Source: Deinococcus soli (ex Cha et al. 2016) (GTDB taxonomy: Bacteria > Deinococcota > Deinococci > Deinococcales > Deinococcaceae). Taken from it: DNA of 64,000 bases. Positions 8,607 to 17,399 of the stretch are shown here, piece by piece (the stretch's first letter is position 1; every line of letters starts with the position of its first letter). The stretch covers positions 2,394,501 to 2,458,500 of the forward strand of contig NZ_CP011389.1 of assembly GCF_001007995.1 (NCBI RefSeq), in the 5' to 3' direction. The translations under genes were made by a program, and so were the position numbers. The notes beneath the pieces were generated by a model. That model saw only the letters and a list, made by a program, of their open reading frames with translations, made no database searches and was not told the DNA's origin.

Positions 8607-9470
8607 ATGGACTACGCGAAAGACGTACTCGTCAGCACCGACTGGGTCGAACAGAACCTCAACACGCCCGGCATCCGCCTGATCGAGGTGGACGAGGACA
8701 TCCTCCTCTACGACACCGGCCACGCCCCCGGCGCCGTGAAACTCGACTGGCAGGTCGACCTGTGGCACCCCGTCGAGCGTGACTTCATCACCCCCGACAA
8801 GGTCAGCGACCTGCTGGGCCGCCTGGGCATCAAGGCAGACGACACCATCGTGCTGTACGGCGACAAGAGCAACTGGTGGGCCGCGTACGCCTACTGGTTC
8901 CTGTCCTACAGCGGCGTCAAGAACCCCCTGAAACTCATGAACGGCGGCCGCCAGAAGTGGGTCGCGGAGGGCCGTCCCACCACCACCGACGCCCCCAGCG
9001 TGGAGGCCGCGTCCTACCCCGCCCTGACCCGCGACGACAGCCTGCGCGCCTACCGCGACGAGGTCAAGGCCCACCTGGAGAGCGTCAAGGGCGGCACCGG
9101 CGCGCTGGTGGACGTCCGCAGCCCCGATGAGTTCAGCGGCAAGGTCACGCACATGCCCAACTACCCGCAGGAAGGCGTACTGCGCGGCGGGCACATCCCC
9201 GGCGCGCGCAGCATCCCCTGGGCCAAGGCCACGAACGAGGACGGCACCTTCAAGTCCGCCGACGAACTCAAGGCCCTGTACGAGGGTGAGGGCGTCACCG
9301 CCGACAAGGACGTCATCGCGTACTGCCGCATCGCCGAACGCAGCAGCCACAGCTGGTTCGTGCTGCGCGAACTGCTCGGCTACCCCAAGGTGCGCAACTA
9401 CGACGGCAGCTGGACCGAATGGGGCAACGCCGTGGGCCTGCCCATCGAGAAGAGCTACAGCGAGGCGTAA
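8607..9470 (+). CDS. thiosulfate sulfurtransferase (two-domain rhodanese)
   Basis: A 287-residue tandem rhodanese of the bacterial thiosulfate sulfurtransferase (SseA/CysA) group. The first rhodanese domain (about residues 8-130: [13 protein letters not shown]...IRLIEVDED) lacks a catalytic cysteine. The second (about 150-280) has [26 protein letters not shown] and the active loop [16 protein letters not shown] with the cysteine that carries the persulfide. The CRIAER loop is the type seen in actinobacterial thiosulfate transferases. Strong promoter and Shine-Dalgarno suggest high expression. Confidence 0.93.
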   Translation: MDYAKDVLVSTDWVEQNLNTPGIRLIEVDEDILLYDTGHAPGAVKLDWQVDLWHPVERDFITPDKVSDLLGRLGIKADDTIVLYGDKSNWWAAYAYWFLSYSGVKNPLKLMNGGRQKWVAEGRPTTTDAPSVEAASYPALTRDDSLRAYRDEVKAHLESVKGGTGALVDVRSPDEFSGKVTHMPNYPQEGVLRGGHIPGARSIPWAKATNEDGTFKSADELKALYEGEGVTADKDVIAYCRIAERSSHSWFVLRELLGYPKVRNYDGSWTEWGNAVGLPIEKSYSEA

Positions 9471-9484
9471 CCCTCACCCCGCGC

Positions 9485-9510
9485 ACCCCCGGCCCCCACA
9501 GGTCGGGGGT
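9485..9510 (+). terminator. hairpin after the sulfurtransferase gene
   Basis: ACCCCCGGCC (9485-9494) pairs with GGTCGGGGGT (9501-9510) through nine Watson-Crick pairs and one G-T pair around a 6-base loop, followed by gttgtc; placed 15 bases after the stop. Confidence 0.6.
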
Positions 9511-9784
9511 GTTGTCATGCCGTCGCAGTGCCGGTCACGGAGCGCCTGAGACGGCGTGGTACGCCTCCTGCTGCTGGGGACAAGGGCACGCCTCCGCTTG
9601 TAAATGGAGCCGCTGTGTTCTGGGGTTCCCCTGGACGCCGTCCCGGATCGGCGTGCGTCCGCCCCCGTTCGGGGGTATGCTGCGCTTCGTTTCACCAACT
9701 GATTCAGGTTTCACAGCAACCGACCCGTCTGCCTGCCCCGCCCGCGCGGAGGCGTGCAGACCGCCACCCCCGGAGGAACACCCG
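9511..9784. other. intergenic region with two small palindromes
   Basis: No credible gene. It contains ACGCCG (9635-9640)/CGGCGT (9649-9654), and CCCCCGTTCGGGGG (9662-9675) directly abutting a TATGCT hexamer at 9676-9681 that could start a leader of about 100 bases for the hydrolase gene. The Shine-Dalgarno GGAGGA is at 9772-9777. Confidence 0.45.
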
Positions 9785-11107
9785 ATGCGCCGCCTTGCCT
9801 TGTGCCTTAGCTTGACCCTGATGACCGCCACTGCCCCGGACGCCGCCGCCCAGACTGCCCCCACTGCGCCGAACACTGCTGCGCCCCAGACCGCCGCGCC
9901 ATTCCTGCCCGGCGACGCCCGCCCCGACGCCCCGGAACTCGCCGCGCGCGGCAGCTTCGCGGTGGGCGTGCGCACCGTCACGCTGGTCAACCCGGGCCAG
10001 CCAGACCTCGCCCGCGCGCCGCAGGGCGGGCCCGTGCCGCGCGCCGACCGCCGCCTGACCGTGGAGATCTGGTACCCCACCGCGAGCGGCGCGAAGGAAA
10101 CCGTCACGTATACCGACACCCTCACCAGTGGCAAGGCCTTCACCTTCGACGGCCGCGCCGCGCGGGACGCCAGGCCCCTGAGCGGGCAGGCCTTCCCGCT
10201 GGTCATCGTGTCGCACGGGTACACCGGCAGCCGCTACCTGCTGACGTACCTCACCGAGCACCTCGCCAGCCGCGGGTACGTCGTGGCGGCCATCGACCAC
10301 ACCGACAGCACCCACGACAACCGCGGCCCGTTCAACAGCACCCTGGTGAACCGCGCGCCGGACATCAACTTCACCCTCGACCAGATCGCGAAACTCGGCG
10401 CGCCCGGCAGCGGCTCCCCGCTGAGCGGCGTGGTGAACGCCAGCCGCACGGCCGTGCTCGGGTACTCCATGGGCGGCTACGGCGCGCTGAACGCCGCCGG
10501 GGCCGGGTACGCCCCGAAGGTCGCCGCGCTGCTGCCCGGCGGGACCCTGACCGCCCGCCAGACCGGCGCGTTCACGCCGGATGCGCGCATCCGCGCCGCG
10601 GTCGCCTTCGCGCCCTGGGGCGGCCCCAGCGCCGCGCGCGGCCTGGGCGTGCCCACCGGCGAGTACGGCTTCTGGGACGCCAGGGGCCTGGAGGGCCTGA
10701 AGGTGCCCACCCTGTTCGTCGTGGGCGACCATGACGACGTGTCCGGCTTCGAGGAGGGCGTCAAGCCGCTGTTCGAGCACGCCGTGAACGCCGACCGGTA
10801 CCTGCTGGTGTACCAGAACGCCCGGCACAACATCGCCCCGAACCCCGCGCCCAGCCTGCCGGGCCTGAGCTTCGCGGACCACGAGCACTACGCCGACCCG
10901 GTGTGGGACAGCGCCCGCCTGAACAACCTCAACCAGCACTTCGTCACCGCCTTCCTGAACCTGACCCTGAAGGGCGACGCGGGCGCCGCCGCGTACCTGA
11001 ACGTGCCGACGCCCATCGCCGCGAACGCGACCGGCGCCGCCGCCTGGAAGGGCTTCGCGCCGCGCACCATGCTGGGCCTGGAGCTGTACCACCTGCGCCC
11101 CCGCTGA
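9785..11107 (+). CDS. secreted alpha/beta hydrolase (dienelactone hydrolase/PAF-acetylhydrolase-like)
   Basis: 440 residues with a signal peptide ([23 protein letters not shown]). The fold markers are [36 protein letters not shown], the nucleophile elbow GYSMGG (Ser as in [13 protein letters not shown]), [16 protein letters not shown] for the acid and ARHNIAPNP for the histidine. The acceptor substrate cannot be told; the closest pattern is plasma PAF-acetylhydrolase-like esterases, which cleave short acyl chains. The start has a good GGAGGA site 8 bases away. The next small gene begins one base after the stop. Confidence 0.87.
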   Translation: MRRLALCLSLTLMTATAPDAAAQTAPTAPNTAAPQTAAPFLPGDARPDAPELAARGSFAVGVRTVTLVNPGQPDLARAPQGGPVPRADRRLTVEIWYPTASGAKETVTYTDTLTSGKAFTFDGRAARDARPLSGQAFPLVIVSHGYTGSRYLLTYLTEHLASRGYVVAAIDHTDSTHDNRGPFNSTLVNRAPDINFTLDQIAKLGAPGSGSPLSGVVNASRTAVLGYSMGGYGALNAAGAGYAPKVAALLPGGTLTARQTGAFTPDARIRAAVAFAPWGGPSAARGLGVPTGEYGFWDARGLEGLKVPTLFVVGDHDDVSGFEEGVKPLFEHAVNADRYLLVYQNARHNIAPNPAPSLPGLSFADHEHYADPVWDSARLNNLNQHFVTAFLNLTLKGDAGAAAYLNVPTPIAANATGAAAWKGFAPRTMLGLELYHLRPR

Positions 11108-11108
11108 C

Positions 11109-11366
11109 ATGACGGATCTCCGCCGCACCCTGTATCACGTCCAGGCAGACGGGCAGCACCTGCGCGTGCACCTGCTGCTCAGCGGCGCCGTCCGCCTGGA
11201 CCTGGACGGCGTCACGCACGACGAACCCACCCTGGAAGGCGCGCTGGACGCCGCGGCCCTGTGGCCCGCCGTGCCCGGCGCCCTGTACGACGCACTGGCG
11301 TGGGAACTGGAGCTCTGTGCCACACGCGGTGGGTTCTGGTCGCCGCCGGACGGCCCGCCCACCTGA
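11109..11366 (+). CDS. small hypothetical protein in operon with the hydrolase
   Basis: 85 residues, soluble, rich in Leu, Ala and acidic residues (LYHVQADGQHLRVHLLLSGAVRLDLDGV...TLEGALDAAALWP). No family recognised. One base separates it from the upstream stop, so it is almost surely co-transcribed and translationally coupled with the secreted hydrolase. Confidence 0.6.
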   Translation: MTDLRRTLYHVQADGQHLRVHLLLSGAVRLDLDGVTHDEPTLEGALDAAALWPAVPGALYDALAWELELCATRGGFWSPPDGPPT

Positions 11367-11440
11367 ACCACGCCCCGGCGTGAAGAACACCACAGGAGCG
11401 CGTCCAGAACGGGGGATATCCACCCCTGCCCCGGGCGCGT

Positions 11441-11446
11441 TACCTT
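11441..11446 (+). promoter_or_regulatory. leaderless-type -10 for the gene at 11454
   Basis: TACCTT, 7 bases before the ATG. Confidence 0.5.
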
Positions 11447-11453
11447 AAGCGGG

Positions 11454-11867
11454 ATGCTGGGTTTCCTGATCGTCATTGTGCTGCTGGCCGCCGCCGCGTT
11501 CGCCTGGCGGGCCACGCGCCGCGCCGCGCCCCCCCAGGCCCCCCGGCCCTCCGAACCGGCCGCGCCGCTGCCCGCCGGGGACGTGCGCCCCACCGCACCC
11601 ACCCTGGTCATGCCCGCTGAGGGCGGCGAACTGCTGCACGACGCGCAGAGTGAGATGCTCGCCGACGTGAGCCCCGAGGAACTCCAGCGCCTGATGGCCG
11701 CCGTGCCCAGGGACGTCATGGGCCGCGCCATCGGCCAGGAGGACCTGACCAGTCACGCCCCCGTCACCGCCGAGCAGCGGCAGGAACTCCAGGGACTGGG
11801 CAGCGCCCTGGACGACCTGGACTTCTGGAACATGGACGGCGAGCAGAAAGACCCGCCCAAGGCCTGA
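11454..11867 (+). CDS. single-pass membrane protein, unknown function
   Basis: 137 residues: an N-terminal membrane anchor (MLGFLIVIVLLAAAAFAW) followed by a basic stop-transfer (RATRR), a Pro/Ala linker and an acidic soluble tail of about 80 residues (DVSPEELQRLMAAVPRDVMGRAIGQEDL...LDDLDFWNMDGEQKD). No family recognised. Its TGA stop is the first triplet of a degenerate copy of the stop-associated repeat. Confidence 0.65.
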   Translation: MLGFLIVIVLLAAAAFAWRATRRAAPPQAPRPSEPAAPLPAGDVRPTAPTLVMPAEGGELLHDAQSEMLADVSPEELQRLMAAVPRDVMGRAIGQEDLTSHAPVTAEQRQELQGLGSALDDLDFWNMDGEQKDPPKA

Positions 11868-11959
11868 TCCACTGGGTTGCCACCACCGTTCAAGCCGGGG
11901 GAAGCGGGCAGGAGTGAAGAGGCTTCCGGGCGTCAACGGAACAGACGGAATTCGGATGC
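11865..11959 (+). repeat. stop-associated structured repeat, shortened copy F
   Basis: Starts at the TGA of the preceding gene (TGATCCACTGGGTTG). It keeps ACCGTTCAAGCCG, GGCAGGAGtGAA, TTCCGGGCGT and the far end AACAGACGGAATTCGGAT, but is missing the middle part of the full copies. Confidence 0.6.
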
Positions 11960-12027
11960 CCCGCGTCAGAAATTCCGCCGGAGATTTCCGGTAGAGCCGC
12001 GACCGCCGCGCGCCGCACAATGCCCGC

Positions 12028-13419
12028 ATGACCCTGCCGTACGCGCGTGACTTCATGCTGGGCCGCATGTTCGCGGCGGACGCGGCGTTCGACGGGCTGT
12101 TCTACACCGGCGTGACGAGCACCGGGATCTACTGCCTGCCGTCCTGCCGGGCCCGCAAGCCCCGCGCGGAGCACGTGCAGTTCCACGCGACGCCCCATGA
12201 GGCGCGCGCGGCGGGCCTGCGGGCCTGCCGCCGCTGCCATCCGGACGGGTACCGGGGCGTGCCCGGTCCCGAGGCGGCGCTGCTGGCCGCGCTGGGTGGC
12301 GTGCGCGTGCCCGACGTGCCGGGTGTGCGGGCGCTGGCCGACGCGCTGAACCTGGGCGAGAGCGCCCTGCACGTCCACTGGCGTGAGCTGTTCCAGGTGA
12401 CGCCCGGCGAGTGGCTGGCCCGCGAGCGCGTGCGGCTGGCCGCGCGGACCCTGCGCGGCACCGGGGACAGCGTGGCGGAGGTCGCATTCGCGGTGGGGTT
12501 CGGGAGCCTGTCGGCGTTCGGCGCACAGTTCCGGCGCGTGATGCACCTGACCCCGCAGGCGTGGCGGCACGCCGGGCGCGGCGGCGGGCTGACCCTGACC
12601 CTTCCGGCGGCGTTCCCGCTGGAGGTCGTGTGGCGTGACCTGGGCCGCGACCCGGACTCCGTGACGCAGCGGGTGGAGGCGCACGCGGGCCGAGTGACCT
12701 TCGCGTGGGCCCTTCCCGGCGGCCCGCAGCGGGTCACGCTGCACGTCACCCCCGGTCGGGTCGAGGTGCACCCGGACGACCCCGAGGCGCTGACCCCCGC
12801 CGACTGGGAGGCGCTGCACACCCTGACCGTCCGCGCGCTGGGCCTGCACACGCCCCTCACCCCCGGCGACTGGCCGGTCCCTCTCGTGCCGCAGGCCTTC
12901 GACGGGCTGATCTGGGCGGTCGCGGGCCAGCAGGTCACGTTCGCGCAGGCCCGCCGGACCCGCCGCACGCTGACCCTGCGGTACGGCACGCCCGTCGCGG
13001 GGGGCCTGACCGCGCCGCCCACCGCCGCGAGGCTTGCCGCGCTGGAGGACGCCGACCTGCGCGCCTGCGGCCTGACCGACGCGCGCGCGGCCCTGCTGCG
13101 CCGCCTCGCCGGGCGGGTCGCGCGGCGTGAGCTGAGCATGGACGCCCTGGCGCGCGGCACGGTCGGCGAGGCCCGCCGCACCCTGCTGGCCGTGCCCGGC
13201 ATCGGGCCCTGGACGGCGGATTACGTGCGGCTGCGCGTGCTGGGCTTCCCCGACATCGTGCCCGAGGGCGACGCCGCGCTGGCCGCCAGCCTGCGCCGCA
13301 CCCACGCCCTGCCCGCGCGGCCCACGCCCGCGCAGGTTCAGGCTCTGCTGCACCCGCACGCGCCGCGCCGCAGTCAGGCCGTGCTGCGCGCGTGGCACGC
13401 AGGTCTGAACCCCACGTAA
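12028..13419 (+). CDS. alkA: Ada-AlkA fusion: alkylation-responsive regulator and 3-methyladenine DNA glycosylase II
   Basis: 463 residues with three parts. Residues 1-80 form the Ada zinc domain with four cysteines (C36, C40, C67, C70 in GIYCLPSC and GLRACRRCHPD), which in Ada repairs methylphosphotriesters. Residues about 90-180 are an AraC-type helix-turn-helix (ADALNLGESALHVHWRELFQVTPGEWLARERV). Residues 190-463 are AlkA, with the helix-hairpin-helix LLAVPGIGPWTADYVRLR and the catalytic Asp in FPDIVPEGDAAL. This lets one protein sense alkylation, switch genes on and excise alkylated bases. It lacks the methylguanine transferase domain. CACAAT lies 6 bases before the ATG. Confidence 0.93.
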   Translation: MTLPYARDFMLGRMFAADAAFDGLFYTGVTSTGIYCLPSCRARKPRAEHVQFHATPHEARAAGLRACRRCHPDGYRGVPGPEAALLAALGGVRVPDVPGVRALADALNLGESALHVHWRELFQVTPGEWLARERVRLAARTLRGTGDSVAEVAFAVGFGSLSAFGAQFRRVMHLTPQAWRHAGRGGGLTLTLPAAFPLEVVWRDLGRDPDSVTQRVEAHAGRVTFAWALPGGPQRVTLHVTPGRVEVHPDDPEALTPADWEALHTLTVRALGLHTPLTPGDWPVPLVPQAFDGLIWAVAGQQVTFAQARRTRRTLTLRYGTPVAGGLTAPPTAARLAALEDADLRACGLTDARAALLRRLAGRVARRELSMDALARGTVGEARRTLLAVPGIGPWTADYVRLRVLGFPDIVPEGDAALAASLRRTHALPARPTPAQVQALLHPHAPRRSQAVLRAWHAGLNPT

Positions 13420-13492
13420 CGCCCCTCGTTTTCGCTATCCGGCCCCGTTGTGGCGCCGGACGACCTTCCCCCATGCCCCAAGGAGCCCACCC

Positions 13493-14338
13493 ATGATCCG
13501 ACCCGACCACGCCCGCACCCTCCACGCCCTGCACGCCCCCGCCGGTGGGGGCCTGATCCTCCCGAACGCCTGGGACGCCGCGAGCGCCCGCACGCTGGAG
13601 CACGCGGGGGCGCCCGCCATCGGCACGACCAGCGCCGGAATCGCCTTCGCGCTGGGGTACCCCGACGGCGAAACGGCGCCCGTGGAGGACCTGCTGGACG
13701 CCCTGGCGCGCCTCGTGCGGGCCACCTCCCGGCCCGTCACCGCCGACCTGGAAGGCGGGTACGCCCGGGACCCCGGCGGTGTCGCGCGGATCGTCACCCG
13801 CGCGTTGCAGATGGGCGTGGCGGGCCTGAACCTGGAGGACGCCACCGACACGGGCACGCTGCGGGCCGTCGAGGACCAGACGCTGCGGCTGCGCGCCGCC
13901 CGGCACGCCGCCGACACCCTGGGTGTGCCCGCGTACCTGAACGCCCGGACCGACACGTACCTCGCCGGGTTTGGGCACACCCAGGGCGAACGCCTCGCGG
14001 AGACCGTCCGGCGCGGCCGGGCGTACCTGCACGCCGGGGCGGACAGCGTGTTCGTGCCCGGCCTGACCGACCCCGCCACCCTGCGCGAACTGCGCGGCGC
14101 GCTGGGCGGCCCGGTCAGCGTGATGCTCCTGCCCGGCGGCCCGGACGCCCACACCCTGCTGCGCGCCGGGGCCAGCCGCGTCAGCAGCGGCCCCGCGCTG
14201 ATGCTCGCCGCGCTGGGTCACACCCTGACCCTCACCCGCGACCTGCTGGGCCCCGGCACGCCGCCCGCCACGCCCGGCCCCAGCTACGCGCAGGTGCAGG
14301 AGTGGTTCAGTGGGGGGGCGTCACTCGCTCAGCAGTAG
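13493..14338 (+). CDS. isocitrate lyase/PEP mutase superfamily protein
   Basis: 281-residue TIM-barrel lyase. GGGLILPNAWDAASARTLE, IGTTSAGIAFALGYPDGE, VTADLEGGYARDPGGVARIV, GLNLEDATDTG and YLNARTDTYL match the small PEP-mutase/carboxyphosphonoenolpyruvate-like proteins. The active-site KKCGH of true isocitrate lyase and methylisocitrate lyase is not present, so neither should be assumed; oxaloacetate decarboxylase- or phosphonopyruvate-type C-C/C-P chemistry is possible. AAGGAG (13480-13485) sets the start. Its last 18 bases overlap the end of the convergent lepB. Confidence 0.87.
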   Translation: MIRPDHARTLHALHAPAGGGLILPNAWDAASARTLEHAGAPAIGTTSAGIAFALGYPDGETAPVEDLLDALARLVRATSRPVTADLEGGYARDPGGVARIVTRALQMGVAGLNLEDATDTGTLRAVEDQTLRLRAARHAADTLGVPAYLNARTDTYLAGFGHTQGERLAETVRRGRAYLHAGADSVFVPGLTDPATLRELRGALGGPVSVMLLPGGPDAHTLLRAGASRVSSGPALMLAALGHTLTLTRDLLGPGTPPATPGPSYAQVQEWFSGGASLAQQ

Positions 14339-15034
14339 GCGCGGATTCCAGTGAGTCGGGCCGCTGAGCTGCACGCGCCGCTCGGGGTGCGCCTGTCCGT
14401 CGCAGGGGGCCTGCGCGTGCTCAGGGAGGGTCAGGGGCCACACGCTGGCCACCGCCCGCCCGGCGATGTCGGCGGTGTCCACCGGCCCGAACACGCGGCT
14501 GTCGAGGCTGCCGCCCTCGCTGCGGTTGTCGCCCATCACGAAGTACGCCCCGGCGGGCACGGTGACGGCGGGCGTGTTCGCCAGGGGGCTGGCGGTGTCG
14601 TGGCAGCTGGCGTCCCAGTACGCCTGCGTGCGCGGCTCGGGGAGCGGCTTGCCGTTCACGAGGACGGTACCGCCGCGCACCTGAACGGTGTCGCCGGGCA
14701 GGCCCACGACGCGCTTGACGAGGTACGGACGGTACGCCCAGGGGAGGGTCACGCCCCGGTACTCGCGCGTCCACTCGGCGGCGGCGCTGCGGGGCGGTTT
14801 GAACACGACCACGTCCCCGCGTGCGTACGTGCCCAGCCCGGCGCGGTGCGCCCAGCCCTCGACCTTCGGGACGACCAGCTGTTCGCTGTGGCGCAGGCCG
14901 GGGAGCATGCTCGCGCCGTCCACGCGCACAGCGGTCGCGCCGAACTGCGTGAGCAGCAGCGCGAACAGGGCGGGTGATCCCCACTCCTGCCAGAGGGTCC
15001 GCCAGCGGCCCGGGCGACCCTGCGGCGGGGTCAC
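14321..15034 (-). CDS. lepB: signal peptidase I
   Basis: Cleaves Sec/Tat signal peptides on the outer face of the cytoplasmic membrane. The 237-residue protein has one N-terminal membrane segment (SPALFALLLTQFGATAV), the catalytic Ser in VDGASMLPGL, the catalytic Lys in YLVKRVVGLPGDTVQV, and the GDNRSEGGSLDSRVFGPV box. The region between boxes contains an insertion typical of Deinococcus/Thermus enzymes. Start ATG overlaps the stop of the upstream membrane-protein gene by 4 bases, giving a padR-membrane protein-lepB operon. Confidence 0.94.
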   Translation of the reverse strand: MTPPQGRPGRWRTLWQEWGSPALFALLLTQFGATAVRVDGASMLPGLRHSEQLVVPKVEGWAHRAGLGTYARGDVVVFKPPRSAAAEWTREYRGVTLPWAYRPYLVKRVVGLPGDTVQVRGGTVLVNGKPLPEPRTQAYWDASCHDTASPLANTPAVTVPAGAYFVMGDNRSEGGSLDSRVFGPVDTADIAGRAVASVWPLTLPEHAQAPCDGQAHPERRVQLSGPTHWNPRLLLSE

Positions 15035-15375
15035 CGGCCCACCTGCGCGGCGGGTGCGGGGGCGGGCGGGGTGTGGGTGCCCAGCGCGTACGCCGCGCCG
15101 CCCAGCAGGCCCGCCGCGAGCAGCCAGCGCAGCGCCAGCCCCAGCGTGTACGTCCGCGCGAAGCGCAGCGCGGTCAGGGGAGCGGGGCCCGCGTCCCGCA
15201 GCGCCTGCGCCCAGGCCTGCGCCTCGTCCAGGCCGCGCAGGCGGGCGTTCAGCATGTCCATGTGCAGGTGCCCCAGCAGTTCGGCCTGCACGACCCGCGC
15301 GGCGCGCGGGGGGATCAGGCAGGTCACGCGGCGCAGGTAGGACCTGACCTCGCGCGGGGGTTTGCCGCTCACCAC
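15031..15375 (-). CDS. small membrane protein partnered with a PadR regulator
   Basis: 114 residues. The N-terminal half is helical and basic (REVRSYLRRVTCLIPPRAARVVQAELLGHLHMDM...GLDEAQAWAQALRDAG) and resembles the cytosolic prefix found on DUF1700-type proteins and permeases encoded next to PadR genes. One membrane segment follows (LALRWLLAAGLLGGAAYALG). It overlaps padR by 7 bases and lepB by 4. No direct function known. Confidence 0.68.
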   Translation of the reverse strand: MVSGKPPREVRSYLRRVTCLIPPRAARVVQAELLGHLHMDMLNARLRGLDEAQAWAQALRDAGPAPLTALRFARTYTLGLALRWLLAAGLLGGAAYALGTHTPPAPAPAAQVGR

Positions 15376-15686
15376 AGGCCCCTCAGCGCCCGGTCGAACG
15401 CCTGGTAGCGCTCGCGGCGCCGGGCGAGTTCCTCGCGGCCCGCGTCCGTCAGGGTGTACGTCCGCACCGGGGGGCCGCCGCGCGCGGGGCTGGCCTCCTG
15501 GGCATGCAGGAACCCGGCGCGTTCCAGGCGGTGCAGCGCGGGATACAGGCTTCCGGCGTTCAGGCGGATGTGCCCGTCGGTGCCGCTGTGCACGCGCGCG
15601 GCGATGTCCTGCCCGTAGCCGCCCTCGCGTTCGAGGACGCTCAGGAGGATCAGGTCGAGGTTGCCCTTGAAGAGGTTCGGATCCAC
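15369..15686 (-). CDS. PadR-family transcriptional regulator
   Basis: 105-residue winged-helix repressor: GNLDLILLSVLEREGGYGQDIAARV, then the recognition segment LNAGSLYPALHRLERAGFL and the wing VRTYTLTDAGREELARRRERY. PadR proteins usually repress their own operon and lose DNA binding on ligand or membrane signals. The GTG start at 15686 gives the canonical PadR N-terminus. The direct repeat TGATA-N8-TGATA just upstream (minus strand, about 15690-15707) is a candidate operator. Confidence 0.9.
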   Translation of the reverse strand: MDPNLFKGNLDLILLSVLEREGGYGQDIAARVHSGTDGHIRLNAGSLYPALHRLERAGFLHAQEASPARGGPPVRTYTLTDAGREELARRRERYQAFDRALRGLW

Positions 15687-15689
15687 GGG

Positions 15690-15707
15690 TATCAGAGTCC
15701 GATATCA
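15690..15707 (-). promoter_or_regulatory. candidate PadR operator
   Basis: On the minus strand TGATATCGGACTCTGATA, two TGATA units 13 bases apart, lies right before the padR start. Known only as a pattern here; a PadR site is an inference from position. Confidence 0.35.
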
Positions 15708-15804
15708 GGATGTGATGCCGGTGAGCCGCCTCCCTCTTGTCTCCCCCTCACCTCTGCACGCGACCGTACGGTCTGACCGGGCGGCCCCCTGCCATCCTGA
15801 CCGC

Positions 15805-17169
15805 ATGACCGCCCCGCCCGCCGACGTGCCCCTGGACCTCCCGGACGCGCAGCTGCCCGGCGTGCTCGGCGCCGCCCTGGCGGGCCTGTACACCGGCGAG
15901 CCGCGCCTGCCCGCCCGGCCCGGCGGGCGCGCGGCGGGACTGGCGGCGCTGCACGCCTGGACCGGCGCCGGGTACCGCGAACGCAACCACCTGTCGGGGA
16001 ACGTGTCGCGCCTGAGCATGTACCTGCGGCACGGCATGCTCGGCATCCGCGAGGTCGCCGCGCACGCCCGGCACGTCCTGCGGGGCCGCGAGCGGGACGA
16101 GTTCCTGCGGCAGCTGACCTGGGGGGAGTTCTTCCGGCTGGTGCTGCGTCAGGAGGGCGCGCGCGTGCTGGACAACCTGGAAGAGCCCAAGTACCCCGCC
16201 CGCTGGACGGCCGCACTGCCGGACGACATCCGCACGGCGCGCACGGAGCTGCCCTGCGTGGACGCCTGGGTGACGCACCTGACCCGGGACGGGTGGCTGC
16301 ACAACCACGAGCGGCTGTGGTTCGCGGCGTACCTGATCCACTGGCGCGCGGTGCACTGGCGGGCCGGGTACGCCTTCTTCCGCGAGCACCTGCTCGACGG
16401 GGATATCGCCAGCAACGCCCTGTCGTGGCAGTGGGTGGCGAGTACCTTCAGTGGCAAGCCGTACTTCATGAATCAGGAGAACGTCGAGCGCTTCAGCGGG
16501 GGCCGCTGGTGCCGCACCTGCACCGCGAATTGCCCGTTCCGGGGCAGTTACGAGGAGCTGGAGGCGCGCCTGTTCAGCGGCCGCCCGCCCGGAGAATCGC
16601 TGTCCGGTGAAGCCGGGACCTTTCGCCGCGCCGCGCCAGCAGAGGAGCCAGCAGCAGAGGTGGTGCCTGCGCCGGTCCAGCCGACCGGACCGACCTCCCC
16701 GCGCGTGGTCTGGGTGCACGGGGACGGCCTGTCCGTGACGGACCCGGCTCTGAGTGCCTGCCCGGACGCCCCGGCGTTGTTCGTGTTCGACCGGCCGTTC
16801 CTGTCCGGGACGCCCATCGCGTTTCCCCGGCTGGCGTTCATGTACCAGGGCGTGCGGGACATCGCGGCCGCGCGCCGGGCGCCCACGCACGCGCGGGTGG
16901 GCGCGGTCGCCGGGGAACTCGCGGCGTTCGCCCGCGCGTACGGGGCTGGGGAACTGCACGTCACGCGGAACTTCACGCCGGAATTCACGCGCATCCTCGC
17001 GGGCGTGCGCGCCGCCCACCCGGACCTGCGGGTGGTCGTGCACGAGCCCGAACGCCTGACGTCGTACGACGGGCCGGTGCGGCGCTTCTTCGGCTTCTGG
17101 AAGAAGGTGGAACGCGAGGTGCTGCAGGGCGCCCCCAGCCCGGACGCCCCCCGGCGCGGCCACCGCTGA
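15805..17169 (+). CDS. photolyase/cryptochrome-like flavoprotein with swapped domain order
   Basis: 454 residues. Residues about 55-225 match the FAD-binding half of photolyases: NHLSGNVSRLSMYLRHGMLGIREV, RDGWLHNHERLWFAAYLIHWRAVHWRAGYAFFREHLLDGDIASNALSWQWVA. Then come a cysteine cluster (C236, C239, C243) and a Pro/Ala linker (265-300). Residues 300-450 resemble the alpha/beta domain that is normally N-terminal in photolyases (VVWVHGDGLSVTDPAL...LFVFDRPFL). So the usual order is reversed. Light-driven DNA repair or light sensing is an inference. CATCCT lies 6 bases before the ATG. The TGA stop is the first triplet of repeat copy A. Confidence 0.8.
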   Translation: MTAPPADVPLDLPDAQLPGVLGAALAGLYTGEPRLPARPGGRAAGLAALHAWTGAGYRERNHLSGNVSRLSMYLRHGMLGIREVAAHARHVLRGRERDEFLRQLTWGEFFRLVLRQEGARVLDNLEEPKYPARWTAALPDDIRTARTELPCVDAWVTHLTRDGWLHNHERLWFAAYLIHWRAVHWRAGYAFFREHLLDGDIASNALSWQWVASTFSGKPYFMNQENVERFSGGRWCRTCTANCPFRGSYEELEARLFSGRPPGESLSGEAGTFRRAAPAEEPAAEVVPAPVQPTGPTSPRVVWVHGDGLSVTDPALSACPDAPALFVFDRPFLSGTPIAFPRLAFMYQGVRDIAAARRAPTHARVGAVAGELAAFARAYGAGELHVTRNFTPEFTRILAGVRAAHPDLRVVVHEPERLTSYDGPVRRFFGFWKKVEREVLQGAPSPDAPRRGHR

Positions 17170-17326
17170 TACGGACTCCGGTTGAACGGTGTGCAACAAC
17201 GTTCAACCCGAGCAGACTCGGAGAGCTGCGCAGCAGAGCGAGCAGGAGCGAAACGCCCCTCCGGGCGTGGAGTTGGCAACCCGGTGCCCTTCCGGGTTGT
17301 GAACGAAACAGACGGAATCCGTATGA
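17167..17326 (+). repeat. stop-associated structured repeat, copy A (160 bp)
   Basis: Begins TGATACGGACTCCGGTTGAA and ends GACGGAATCCGTATGA, a terminal inverted repeat. Inside are hairpins GTTGAACG/CGTTCAAC, GCTGCGCAGC, CGCCCctCCGGGCG and CAACCCGG/CCGGGTTG. The first TGA is the stop codon of the photolyase-like gene. Confidence 0.9.
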
Positions 17327-17399
17327 CCCACCCCGGTCCTGGGGGCGGGTGTCCATCTGGCGGATGCGCCCGCCCGCCGGGGTGGGGGAGACTGCCCGC

